Shown: piece by piece, positions 42,733 through 50,449 of the stretch
How the letters are laid out: each line of letters starts with the position of its first letter
Numbering within the stretch: the stretch's first letter is position 1
NCBI RefSeq assembly: GCF_014297465.1
Contig: NZ_JACORT010000003.1
Location: forward strand, 248,001-312,000
Origin: Ramlibacter cellulosilyticus
Lineage (GTDB): Bacteria > Pseudomonadota > Gammaproteobacteria > Burkholderiales > Burkholderiaceae_C
Direction of reading: 5' to 3'
Length of the DNA stretch: 64,000 nucleotides
Notes under the pieces: model-generated
The model's database searches: none
Told to the model about the DNA's origin: nothing
Seen by the model: the letters and a program-made list of their open reading frames with translations, nothing else
Translations under genes and position numbers: made by a program

Positions 42733-42849
42733 CGGGAAGATATTACCCCACCCGCAAAGTCCCTTGGGGGCCCTTGCAAGGCGTCAGGAGAGCACAAATT
42801 TCCTCATGGCGCCGCCCGTGGTGGCAGGCATAGAATGGACTCGACGGAC

Positions 42850-43545
42850 ATGAACGCGAACGCAACTCCTCCCCGTTTCTTCGCACTGATCCCCTGCGCC
42901 GGGCACGGCAGCCGCGCCGGCACGGCGGGACCCAAGCAGTACGAGCGTGTCGGCGGCCAGCCCATGGTGTGGCACACGCTGTCGGCCTTTGCCGGCGTGA
43001 AGCGCATCGCGCGCACGCTGGTGGTCGTGGCCGAGGGCGACGGCTTCTTCGAACGCAATCCCACCACCTCGGCGCTGGTCGTCCCGTGCGGCGGGCCGAC
43101 GCGCGCCGCGAGCGTGGCCAATGGCCTGCGCGAGCTGCGCCGTGTCGGTGCGACGGACAACGACTGGGTGCTGGTGCACGATGCGGCGCGCTGCCTCATC
43201 ACGCCGGAGCTCATCGACCGCCTCATCGACGCCTGCGTGGGCGACGAGGTCGGCGGCCTGCTGGCGCATCCGCTGGCGGACACGCTGAAGATCGCCGAGA
43301 ACGGCCGGGTCGCCGGCACGATCAACCGCGGCGACAAGTGGCAGGCGCAGACGCCCCAGATGTTCCGCGTCGGCATGCTGCGCCAGGCGCTCGAAGCCGC
43401 CGGCGACAAGGTCACGGACGAGGCCAGCGCGATCGAGCACATGGGCCTCAAGCCGCTGCTGGTGGAAGCCGGCGGGCAGAACTTCAAGGTCACGTACCCC
43501 GAGGACTTCGCGATGGCCGAAGCGGTCCTCCGCGGCCGCCGCTGA
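42850..43545 (+). CDS. ispD: 2-C-methyl-D-erythritol 4-phosphate cytidylyltransferase IspD
   Basis: A 231-residue MEP-pathway enzyme making CDP-methylerythritol. Signature [26 protein letters not shown] at the N-terminus, [11 protein letters not shown], and [18 protein letters not shown] near the end. The ATG at 42850 follows TAGAAT by 13 nt; an in-frame ATG at 42835 adds five residues and lies inside that box. Ends with TGATG overlap into ispF. Confidence 0.95.
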   Translation: MNANATPPRFFALIPCAGHGSRAGTAGPKQYERVGGQPMVWHTLSAFAGVKRIARTLVVVAEGDGFFERNPTTSALVVPCGGPTRAASVANGLRELRRVGATDNDWVLVHDAARCLITPELIDRLIDACVGDEVGGLLAHPLADTLKIAENGRVAGTINRGDKWQAQTPQMFRVGMLRQALEAAGDKVTDEASAIEHMGLKPLLVEAGGQNFKVTYPEDFAMAEAVLRGRR

Positions 43546-44024
43546 TGCAGCTGCGCATCGGCGAAGGCTGGGACACGCACGCCCTGGTGCCCGGCCGCAA
43601 GCTGGTGCTGGGCGGCGTCGAGATTCCCCATAAGCGCGGCCTGCTCGGTCACTCCGACGCGGACGCGCTGCTGCACGCCATCACCGACGCGCTCTTCGGC
43701 GCGGCGGGGCTCGGCGACATCGGCCGGCACTTCCCCGACACCGACGAACGCTTCCGCGGCGCGGATTCCATGGCGCTGCTGAAGGAGGCTGCGGTGCGCG
43801 TGCGGGCGCAAGGCTGGCAGGTCGTCAACGTGGACAGCACGATCGTGGCGCAGGCGCCGAAAATGGCGCCGCACATCGAAGCCATGCGCGCGCGCATCGC
43901 GCAGGCGCTGGAGATCGCGCCCGGCCAGGTGAACGTGAAGGCGAAGACCGCCGAGAAGCTCGGCCCCGTCGGCATGGGCCACAGCATCGAGGCGCGCGCC
44001 GTCGTGCTGCTGTCGGCTCAGTAG
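43545..44024 (+). CDS. ispF: 2-C-methyl-D-erythritol 2,4-cyclodiphosphate synthase IspF
   Basis: A 159-residue enzyme, homotrimeric in the family. The zinc site is formed by Asp10 and His12 (GWDTHAL) with His44 ([28 protein letters not shown]). ATG overlaps the ispD stop by one base, giving tight coupling. The C-terminus [22 protein letters not shown] is complete. The stop codon overlaps the remnant gene on the opposite strand. Confidence 0.95.
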   Translation: MQLRIGEGWDTHALVPGRKLVLGGVEIPHKRGLLGHSDADALLHAITDALFGAAGLGDIGRHFPDTDERFRGADSMALLKEAAVRVRAQGWQVVNVDSTIVAQAPKMAPHIEAMRARIAQALEIAPGQVNVKAKTAEKLGPVGMGHSIEARAVVLLSAQ

Positions 44025-44110
44025 CTGATCACCAGCTGCAGCGCGTCGGAATAGCTGCCCACGCGCAGGTCCTGCCGTGGCGGGATGCGCGCGTAGATCG
44101 TGGTTGGTAC
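44018..44110 (-). pseudogene. C-terminal remnant of a spore coat U (SCPU) domain gene
   Basis: Thirty residues, ending in a stop at 44018, read TTIYARIPPRQDLRVGSYSD then ALQLVISY. This matches the last strands of SCPU/fimbrial-type domains, whose C-terminus is typically TVYGRIPAGQ...VGTYSDTVTVTVTY. The rest of the gene is missing: upstream on the minus strand a GCTGGGGTT palindromic unit (44129-44160) and then the envZ-like gene follow. The fragment has no start codon or ribosome site. Assignment is from the motif alone; a database search would confirm it. Confidence 0.7.
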
Positions 44111-44128
44111 GGAGGCGCGGCGGTGGTC

Positions 44129-44160
44129 GCTGGGGTTCGCTGGCGCGAAACCCAGCCTAC
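44129..44160. repeat. Single GCTGGGGTT palindromic unit
   Basis: A 32-bp unit (GCTGGGGTTCGCTGGCGC ... CCCAGCCTAC) next to the SCPU remnant and 21 bp before the end of the envZ-like gene. Confidence 0.8.
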
Positions 44161-44181
44161 GGGAACCGCGGAGCGCGGCGC

Positions 44182-45660
44182 TCAGGCCGCGGGCGTCTCG
44201 GACGCTTCCGGCGCGCGCGTGGGCCGGTGCTCGGAGCCGCCCGGCACGGGCGGCATCATCCGCGGCCGCTGCAGCTTGATGTGCGCCGCGAGCCCGCCCG
44301 ACGTGGTGTTCGCGAGGGCGAAGATGCCGCCCATGCGCTGCACCGTCTTGTCCACGATGGCGAGGCCCAGGCCCGCACCCGTGGCCGCCGTGCGCGCCGC
44401 ATCGCCGCGGAAGAAGGGCTTCACCAGGTTCGGCAGCGCGTCGGGCGACACGCCCATGCCGTGGTCGCGCACCTTCAGCAGCACCCACTCGTTGCGGGCG
44501 CGCGCGGCGATGTCCACCGTGGCCACGCCGGTCTCGGGCGTCTTGCCGTAGCGGCGCGCGTTCTCCAGCAGGTTGGAGACGACGCGCGCAAGTTCCACTT
44601 CGTCGGCCAGCACCTGCAGGTTCTTGGGCATGTCCACGGTGACCTTGATGTCGCCGTGGTCCTCGATGGCGTACATGCACGCCTCGATCACGTCGTTCAG
44701 CACCACGGGCTTGAGCTCCGCGTGGTCCGGCCGCGCGTAGTCGAGGAACTTGTCGATGATGGCGTCGAGCTGGTCGATGTCGGCGGCCATGTGCTCGCGC
44801 GCATCCGGGTCCACCACGCTCATCTCGGTTTCCAGGCGCAGGCGCGCGAGCGGCGTGCGCAGGTCGTGCGAGATGCCGGCGAGCATGACGGCGCGGTCCT
44901 GCTCGATCTTGGCGAGCTGCTGCGCCATGCGGTTGAAGCCGATGTTGACCTCGCGGATCTCGCTGGTCACCGCCTTCTCGTCGAGGCGGCTCGCATCGAA
45001 GTCGCCGTCGCGCACGCGGCTCGCGGCGAAGGACAGCTGCTTCAGCGGCCGGTTGATCAGCCGCGCGATCACCGCCGCCCCGGCCAGCGACAGCGCCGCC
45101 GCCGTGATCAGCCACACCAGCCAGGTCTTGCCGCCCACCTGGGAGAACTTGGTGCGGTCCATCAGCATCCAGTAGTCGTCGCGGTCGATCTTGAATCCGA
45201 TCCACAAGCCCTCGTCGCCGTTCACGGAACTCGCCATGACCGTGCCGCTGCCCAGCCGGCTGACCAGTTCGTCGACGATGCGCCGGTCCATCGCGCTGCC
45301 GGCGAGCGGCGCGTAGCGGTCCTTGGGTTCGCGCGGCAGGATGCGCACGCCTTCCTGGTCGGCGAGGGTCTTGATCAGGGACACGCGGGCGATCGGGTCC
45401 GCATGCACCAGCGCCGCGCGACTGAGGTTCACGAGCGAGGCGATCTGCTGCGCCGTCTGCACCGCGCGCGGCTCGAACTCCAGCGCGCGGAAGGTCTGCA
45501 GCCAGGCGACGATGGAGCCGATCAGCAGCAGCGAGAGCAGGAAGAAGGTGCGCCAGAACAGCGACAGGCCCAGGCGGGGGCGCATCTCCAGTGGCGCCGG
45601 CGCCGTCTCGAGCGGCGCCGGGCTGGTCTGTTCGAGCTGGGTCACGACGGAACGGATCAT
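44182..45660 (-). CDS. EnvZ-like sensor histidine kinase
   Basis: A 492-residue kinase. Two membrane helices (about 34-54 and 178-200) enclose a periplasmic sensor region; HAMP follows (RLINRPLKQLSFAASRVRDGDFDASRL). HisKA has His265 in AGISHDLRTPLARLRLETEM, very like EnvZ AGVSHDLRTPL. The HATPase includes NLLENARRYG, DHGMGVSPD and GAGLGLAIV. The C-terminus is a Pro-rich tail. It follows ompR by 85 bp on the same strand. It senses osmotic or envelope cues in the family. Confidence 0.9.
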   Translation of the reverse strand: MIRSVVTQLEQTSPAPLETAPAPLEMRPRLGLSLFWRTFFLLSLLLIGSIVAWLQTFRALEFEPRAVQTAQQIASLVNLSRAALVHADPIARVSLIKTLADQEGVRILPREPKDRYAPLAGSAMDRRIVDELVSRLGSGTVMASSVNGDEGLWIGFKIDRDDYWMLMDRTKFSQVGGKTWLVWLITAAALSLAGAAVIARLINRPLKQLSFAASRVRDGDFDASRLDEKAVTSEIREVNIGFNRMAQQLAKIEQDRAVMLAGISHDLRTPLARLRLETEMSVVDPDAREHMAADIDQLDAIIDKFLDYARPDHAELKPVVLNDVIEACMYAIEDHGDIKVTVDMPKNLQVLADEVELARVVSNLLENARRYGKTPETGVATVDIAARARNEWVLLKVRDHGMGVSPDALPNLVKPFFRGDAARTAATGAGLGLAIVDKTVQRMGGIFALANTTSGGLAAHIKLQRPRMMPPVPGGSEHRPTRAPEASETPAA

Positions 45661-45745
45661 GACGGGAATGACGGGTACTGCAGGGTCATTGCGTCATTGG
45701 AGCGCAGCGCGACCGTTTTGTCATGCGCCGCGCCCCGCAGGCACG

Positions 45746-46477
45746 TCAACCCGCGCCGTCCGGGACGAACACGTAGCCCACGCCCCACACCGTCTGGATG
45801 TAGCGCGGGGACGCCGGGTCGGCTTCGATCAGCTTGCGCAGGCGCGAGACCTGCACGTCCAGGCTGCGGTCGAAGGGCTCGAACTCGCGGCCGCGCGCCA
45901 GCTGCGCCAGCTTCTCGCGGGACAGCGGCTGGCGCGGGTGGCGCACCAGCGCCTTGAGCATGGCGAATTCGCCGGTGGTGAGCGGCAGTTCCTCGCCGTT
46001 CTTGCGCAGCGTGCGGGCGCCGAGGTCGAACGCGAAGGGACCGAAGCTCACGACCTCGTTCTCGGAGGAGGGCGCGCCGGGCGCTTCCTGCGCGGGGCGG
46101 CGGCGCAGCACCGCGTGCACGCGGGCCAGCAGCTCGCGCGGGTTGAAGGGCTTGCCCAGGTAATCGTCGGCGCCGACTTCGAGGCCCACGATGCGGTCCA
46201 CGTCCTCGCCCTTGGCGGTGAGCATGATGATCGGCGTGCGGTCGTTGGCCGCGCGCAGGCGCCGGCAGATCGACAGGCCGTCCTCGCCCGGCATCATCAG
46301 GTCCAGGACGATCAGGTCCGCGGTCTCGCGAAGCATCAGCCGGTTCAGTGCCTTGCCGTCCTCGGCCAGGATCACCTCGAAGCCTTCCTGGGTGAGGTAG
46401 CGGCGAAGCAGGTCGCGGATGCGCGCGTCGTCGTCCACCACCAGGATCTTGTCGGTCCGTGCTGCAGCTTGGGTCAT
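45746..46477 (-). CDS. ompR: OmpR-family response regulator
   Basis: A 243-residue regulator with receiver domain (phospho-Asp59 in LIVLDLMMPGEDG, Lys in YLGKPFNPREL) and winged-helix DNA-binding domain (about 145-240, PLTTGEFAMLKALVRHPRQPLSREKL ... FDRSLDVQVSRLRKLIE ... TVWGVGYVF). The layout matches OmpR closely. GGAGAC precedes the ATG. First gene of an ompR-envZ operon. The inverted repeat just upstream may be its own binding site. Confidence 0.92.
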   Translation of the reverse strand: MTQAAARTDKILVVDDDARIRDLLRRYLTQEGFEVILAEDGKALNRLMLRETADLIVLDLMMPGEDGLSICRRLRAANDRTPIIMLTAKGEDVDRIVGLEVGADDYLGKPFNPRELLARVHAVLRRRPAQEAPGAPSSENEVVSFGPFAFDLGARTLRKNGEELPLTTGEFAMLKALVRHPRQPLSREKLAQLARGREFEPFDRSLDVQVSRLRKLIEADPASPRYIQTVWGVGYVFVPDGAG

Positions 46478-46493
46478 GGGTCTCCAGTCAGCC

Positions 46494-46573
46494 AATTTGT
46501 AACAGCGCCGATTCTGAACGGCGAAATCGCGATTTCCGGGTTTTCCCCCGTCCTTTTTCCCCGTGTTACAAAT
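46494..46573. promoter_or_regulatory. Candidate OmpR-type operator: spaced inverted repeat and palindrome
   Basis: ATTTGTAACA (46495-46504) and its exact reverse complement TGTTACAAAT (46564-46573) lie 59 bp apart. The palindrome GAAATCGCGATTTC (46523-46536) lies between them. The GTAACA core resembles OmpR half-sites known in enterobacteria. The region is the shared upstream region of ompR (minus) and the small secreted-protein gene (plus). Confidence 0.5.
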
Positions 46574-46643
46574 GTTGCCCCGACCGTGGCCCGTTGACAA
46601 GGGGGGCGGTGAACGAGGGGACGGCCGGGCCGTTCTACTCTGC

Positions 46644-46910
46644 ATGAAGTACCTTGCGGCCGTGTTCGCCCTGGCGGGCGCCGCGGCATCCGCGGCCCCG
46701 CCGCCGCCCCATCCGGCCCTGGTGGCGCCCGACCTGCGGCAGGCGCTGCAGCAATACCATCGCGATGGGGCCTCCGGGCCCCGGCAGCTGACGCCCGTGG
46801 AGCGGGCGCAGCTGCGCCGCCAGCTGTCCGAGTACGGGCCGCCGCCCCGGCCCGAGGACGGCCCCGGCCGCGGCCGCAACGCTGATCCCCCGAGAAGAAA
46901 GGAACCATGA
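46644..46910 (+). CDS. Small exported proline/glutamine-rich protein
   Basis: An 88-residue protein with a signal peptide (1-18, MKYLAAVFALAGAAASAA) and a mature region rich in Pro, Gln and Arg (APDLRQALQQYHRDGASG, LTPVERAQLRRQLSEYG). The LTPxERAQLRRQL stretch recalls Burkholderiales hypothetical proteins of unknown role. Its stop overlaps the start of the SIMPL gene (ATGA), so they are coupled. Divergent from ompR. Confidence 0.6.
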   Translation: MKYLAAVFALAGAAASAAPPPPHPALVAPDLRQALQQYHRDGASGPRQLTPVERAQLRRQLSEYGPPPRPEDGPGRGRNADPPRRKEP

Positions 46911-47608
46911 CGAGAACGAAAACGATGCTGGCCGGCTGCGCGCTGGCCGCCGCCGCCCTGGCCGCCCCGGCGCAGGTGCTGCCCCCGCCCCAGAACGTGC
47001 TGCAGCTGCAGACGACCGGCACGGTGGAAGTGCAGCAGGACCTGCTGCAGATCACGCTCAGCACCGCGCGCGACGGCACCGACCCGGCGCTGGTGCAGTC
47101 CCAGCTGCGGACGGCGCTCGACGCCGCGCTCGCCGAGGCGAAGCGCAACGCGCAGCCCGGGCAGATGGACGTGCGCACCGGCAATTTCGCGATCTACCCG
47201 CGCAACAACCGCGAAGGGCGCATCAGCGGCTGGACCGGCACGGCGGAACTGGTCCTCGAAGGGCGCGACTTCCCCCGCATCACGCAGACGGCCGGGAAGA
47301 TCCAGACCATGACGCTCGCCGGCGTGAGCTTCGGCCTGAGCCGCGAGCAGCGGGCGAAGGTGGAGACGGAGGCGCAGGCGCAGGCCATCGAGCGCTTCAA
47401 GGCCAAGGCCGGCGAGCTGGCCAAGGCCTTCGGCTTCTCGGGCTACACGCTGCGCGAAGTGTCGGTGAACACGAACGAGCCGGGCTTCCAGCCGCGCATG
47501 CGCATGCAGGCCATGGATGCGAAGGTCGCGTCGGCCGAAGCGGTGCCGGTGGAGCCCGGCAAGAGCGCGGTGACGGTGATGGTCTCGGGCTCGGTGCAGC
47601 TGCGCTGA
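46907..47608 (+). CDS. SIMPL-domain (DUF541) periplasmic protein
   Basis: A 233-residue exported protein with signal peptide to about residue 22 (AAAALAAPAQ). The SIMPL/DUF541 domain covers the rest: LQTTGTVEVQQDLLQITLSTARDGTDP, ISGWTGTAELVLEGRDF, and a C-terminal SAVTVMVSGSVQL. Members (BP26, YggE) are periplasmic and linked to oxidative stress or outer membrane. Overlaps the previous gene by 4 bp. Confidence 0.88.
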   Translation: MTRTKTMLAGCALAAAALAAPAQVLPPPQNVLQLQTTGTVEVQQDLLQITLSTARDGTDPALVQSQLRTALDAALAEAKRNAQPGQMDVRTGNFAIYPRNNREGRISGWTGTAELVLEGRDFPRITQTAGKIQTMTLAGVSFGLSREQRAKVETEAQAQAIERFKAKAGELAKAFGFSGYTLREVSVNTNEPGFQPRMRMQAMDAKVASAEAVPVEPGKSAVTVMVSGSVQLR

Positions 47609-47655
47609 CGCGCATCGCTGGGTTCAGTCCGACAGGCCGCGGTGCGGCGCGCGGC

Positions 47656-47661
47656 TAAGCT
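47656..47661 (+). promoter_or_regulatory. -10-like box before diacylglycerol kinase gene
   Basis: TAAGCT ends 7 nt before the ATG at 47669. No Shine-Dalgarno. Fits a leaderless start. Confidence 0.4.
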
Positions 47662-47668
47662 GCTCCGC

Positions 47669-48652
47669 ATGCCAGCGCTCCTGACCGAAGCCGAACAGGA
47701 TCCGGCCGCCGCGCATGGCGCGGCGCCGGAGTGGTTCATCGTCATGAACCGCGGCTCCGGCGCCGCCGAGAAGGACGAAGTGCGGCGCACGATCGAGGCC
47801 GAACTCGAAGCCGCCGGCCGTCCCCATCGCTTCGTGCCCGTCGCCCCCGGGGAGATCGTCGCCGCGTGCCAGGAGGCAGCGCGGCTCGCGCAGGAGCACG
47901 GCGGCATCCTCGTCGCCGCCGGTGGCGACGGCACGATCAATTGCGCGGCGCAGGCGGCACTGACCGTGGGTTGCCCGCTGGGGCTCATCGCGCAAGGCAC
48001 CTTCAACCTGTTCGCTCGCCAGCTGGGCCTGCCGCTCGACGCCGCGGAGGCCACGCGCGCGCTGCTGCGCGCTTCGGCCGAGAACGTGCAGGTGGGCTGG
48101 GCGAACCAGCGCGTCTTCCTCGTGAATGCGTCGCTGGGGCTCTATCCCAAGCTGCTCGCCGACCGCGAGGCGGTCAAGCAGAAGCTGGGGCGCCGCCGCT
48201 GGATCGCGATGCTCGCCGCGCTCAAGAGCCTGCTGGACTGGCGGCTGAAGCTCGTGCTCGACGTGGAGATGGATGGCGAGCTGCGCCAGCTGCGGACGGC
48301 AAGTGTCTTCATCGGCAACAACCGCCTGCAACTGCAACGCGTCGGCATCGAGGACGAGGTGGTGCAGCAGGTGGGGGACGGGCGCCTGGCGTGCGTGATC
48401 GTGCAGCCGCTGTCCACCTGGGCCAAGCTGCGGATGGCGGCGGCGGCGCTGGTCGGCAAGCTCGGCGAGGACCACCAGGTGCACAGCTTCGCCCTGCGCT
48501 CGCTCACCGTCGGCACGCGCAACGCGAAGCGCCTGAAGGTGGCCACCGACGGCGAGGTGCAATGGATGCAGCTGCCGATCCGCATCACGGTCGCGCCGAG
48601 GCCTTTGCGCGTGATGCTCCCTCCCGAAGAAGAAAGGCTGCCGCCGCGATGA
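47669..48652 (+). CDS. Diacylglycerol kinase-family lipid kinase
   Basis: A 327-residue soluble DAGK_cat protein. The nucleotide-binding motif GGDGTINCAAQ lies after ILVAAGG, with NRGSG near the N-terminus (FIVMNRGSGAAEKDE). TFNLFARQLGLP is the usual phosphate-binding TxNDFAR-like site. It probably phosphorylates diacylglycerol or a related lipid. The C-terminal half is the lipid-binding beta domain. Its stop overlaps the metallophosphoesterase start (ATGA), implying coordinate production. Confidence 0.85.
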   Translation: MPALLTEAEQDPAAAHGAAPEWFIVMNRGSGAAEKDEVRRTIEAELEAAGRPHRFVPVAPGEIVAACQEAARLAQEHGGILVAAGGDGTINCAAQAALTVGCPLGLIAQGTFNLFARQLGLPLDAAEATRALLRASAENVQVGWANQRVFLVNASLGLYPKLLADREAVKQKLGRRRWIAMLAALKSLLDWRLKLVLDVEMDGELRQLRTASVFIGNNRLQLQRVGIEDEVVQQVGDGRLACVIVQPLSTWAKLRMAAAALVGKLGEDHQVHSFALRSLTVGTRNAKRLKVATDGEVQWMQLPIRITVAPRPLRVMLPPEEERLPPR

Positions 48653-49467
48653 CCGTCCTGCTGCACATCTCCGACACGCATTTCGGCACGGAGGAGCCGC
48701 CCGTCGTGGCGGCCCTGCAGGCCCTGGTGCGCGAGCAGCAGCCGGACGCGGTGATCCTGAGCGGCGACATCACGCAGCGCGCGCGCAGCGCGCAGTTCGC
48801 CGCGGCGCGCCAGTTCTGCGATTCGCTCGGCGTGCAGCGGCTGCTCACGCTGCCGGGCAACCACGACATCCCGCTCTACAACGTGGTGGCGCGCCTGTTC
48901 TCTCCGTACGGCGGCTACAAGGCCTGCTTCGGCGACGAGCTGGAGCCCGAGCTGGAGTTCGGCGACGTGCTGGTGATCGGCGTGAACACCACGCGGCCCG
49001 AGCGGCACAAGGACGGCGAGGTGTCGGCGGCGCAGATCAACCGCGTGGTGAAGCGCCTGCACGGCGCCCGGCCCGAGCAGCTGCGCGTGGTGGTGACGCA
49101 CCAGCCGGCCTGCGTGATGCGGCCGGAGGACGAGAAGGACCGCCTGCACGGCGGCGAGGCGGCCGTGCAGGCCTGGGCGCGCGCGGGCGCCGACCTCGTG
49201 CTGGGCGGGCACATCCACCTGCCGTTCGTGAGCGACCTGTGCGCGCGGGCCGAGACGGCGACCACGCGCCCGCTCTATTGCGTGCAGGCGGGCACGGCCC
49301 TGTCGCACCGCGTGCGGCACGGCTCGCCGAACTCGGTGAACGTCATCCGCTGGTCACCCCCGGCCAACGGCGATGCGCGCCAGGTGCGCGTGGAGCGCTG
49401 GGACTACGACCTGGCGGACAGCCGCTTCGAGCTGACGCATCCGTACGAGCTTGCGCTTGGGGAATGA
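48649..49467 (+). CDS. Metallophosphoesterase
   Basis: A 272-residue calcineurin-like phosphoesterase. Metal-site motifs: HISDTHFG, LSGDITQ, LPGNHD, VVVTHQP and LGGHIHLPF, in the correct order. The class resembles cyclic-nucleotide or lipid phosphodiesterases (CpdA/GpdQ-like). Coupled by 4-bp overlap to the lipid kinase gene, so a phospholipid substrate is plausible though unproven. Confidence 0.88.
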   Translation: MTVLLHISDTHFGTEEPPVVAALQALVREQQPDAVILSGDITQRARSAQFAAARQFCDSLGVQRLLTLPGNHDIPLYNVVARLFSPYGGYKACFGDELEPELEFGDVLVIGVNTTRPERHKDGEVSAAQINRVVKRLHGARPEQLRVVVTHQPACVMRPEDEKDRLHGGEAAVQAWARAGADLVLGGHIHLPFVSDLCARAETATTRPLYCVQAGTALSHRVRHGSPNSVNVIRWSPPANGDARQVRVERWDYDLADSRFELTHPYELALGE

Positions 49468-49488
49468 ACGCCGTTCGCGGCTGGCTTC

Positions 49489-49565
49489 GTAGGCTGGGTT
49501 GCGCGTATGCGCACCCCAGCGATGCGCCCGACCGCTGGGGTTCGCTGGCGCGAAACCCAGCCTAC
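49489..49565. repeat. Composite inverted repeat, second copy
   Basis: Units 49489-49520 and 49534-49565 repeat the arrangement of 38098-38174, with the same GTAGGCTGGGTTGCGC unit facing a GCTGGGGTTCGCTGGCGC unit across 13 bp. Lies between convergent phosphoesterase and bdhA genes. Confidence 0.85.
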
Positions 49566-49606
49566 GGTTCGGCGCGTCATGATTGCGCCGCGCCCCGAGC
49601 CGCGGC

Positions 49607-50377
49607 TTACTGCGCGGCCCAGCCCCCGTCCATGTTCCACGCCACCCCGCGTACGTTCTTCCCCGCCTCCGAGCAGAAGAACACCGCGAGCTCGCCCAGC
49701 TCCTCGGGCGTGGTGAACTGCAGCGACGGCTCCTTCTCGGCCAGCAGCTGCTTCTTCGCTTCCTCGTTGGAGATGCCGGCCGCCGCCGCACGCGCGTCCA
49801 CCTGCTTCTGCACCAGCGGCGTCAGCACCCAGCCGGGGCAGATCGCGTTGCAGGTGATGCCGGTGGGCGCCGTCTCCAGCGCCGTGACCTTGGTGAGGCC
49901 CACGATGCCGTGCTTGGCCGCGACATAGGCCGACTTCTCCGCCGAAGCGACCAGGCCGTGCACCGAGGCCACGTTGATGATGCGGCCCCAGTTGGCCTTC
50001 TTCATCGCCGGCAGCGCCAGGCGCGTGGTGTGGAAGGCGCTGGTGAGGTTGATGGCGATGATGGCGTCCCAGCGCTCGGGCGGGAAGTCCTCCACCTTGG
50101 CGACGTGCTGGATGCCGGCGTTGTTGACGAGGATGTCGACGCGGCCGAAGGTCTCGGCGGCGTAGTGCATCATGGCCTCGATGTCCGCGGGCTTGCTCAT
50201 GTCGGCGCCGTGGTAGCCGACCTTCACGCCCAGCGCGGCCACTTCGGCCTTGGGCCCTTCGGCATCGCCGAAGCCATTGAGCACGATGTTGGCGCCCTGG
50301 CGGGCGAGGGACTTGGCGATGCCGAGGCCGATGCCGCTGGTGGAGCCTGTGACGAGGGCGGTCTTGCCTTTCAGCAT
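49607..50377 (-). CDS. bdhA: 3-hydroxybutyrate dehydrogenase
   Basis: A 256-residue short-chain dehydrogenase. NAD motif TGSTSGIGLGIA (residues 10-21), NNAG at 85-88, and catalytic Asn110, Ser138, Tyr151 and Lys155 (SAYVAAK). The sequence ending AEKEPSLQFTTPEELGELAVFFCS...GVAWNMDGGW is typical of D-3-hydroxybutyrate dehydrogenases. It converts D-3-hydroxybutyrate to acetoacetate in polyhydroxybutyrate mobilisation, fitting with phaR in the same window. GGAGAGAG precedes the ATG. Confidence 0.9.
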   Translation of the reverse strand: MLKGKTALVTGSTSGIGLGIAKSLARQGANIVLNGFGDAEGPKAEVAALGVKVGYHGADMSKPADIEAMMHYAAETFGRVDILVNNAGIQHVAKVEDFPPERWDAIIAINLTSAFHTTRLALPAMKKANWGRIINVASVHGLVASAEKSAYVAAKHGIVGLTKVTALETAPTGITCNAICPGWVLTPLVQKQVDARAAAAGISNEEAKKQLLAEKEPSLQFTTPEELGELAVFFCSEAGKNVRGVAWNMDGGWAAQ

Positions 50378-50449
50378 GTTCTCTCTCCGGGATGATTTAG
50401 GATGACGTGAAACACCGAGCGTAATCGCCCGGACCCCGCGCGCGCATCC

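Noticed and set aside
38756..42797. Very long open frames antisense and in alternate frame across mfd (over 1200 codons)
   Set aside because: They are Arg/His/Ala- or Arg/Gly/Pro-rich low-complexity translations without family motifs, typical of non-coding frames in high-GC DNA opposite a real gene (mfd).
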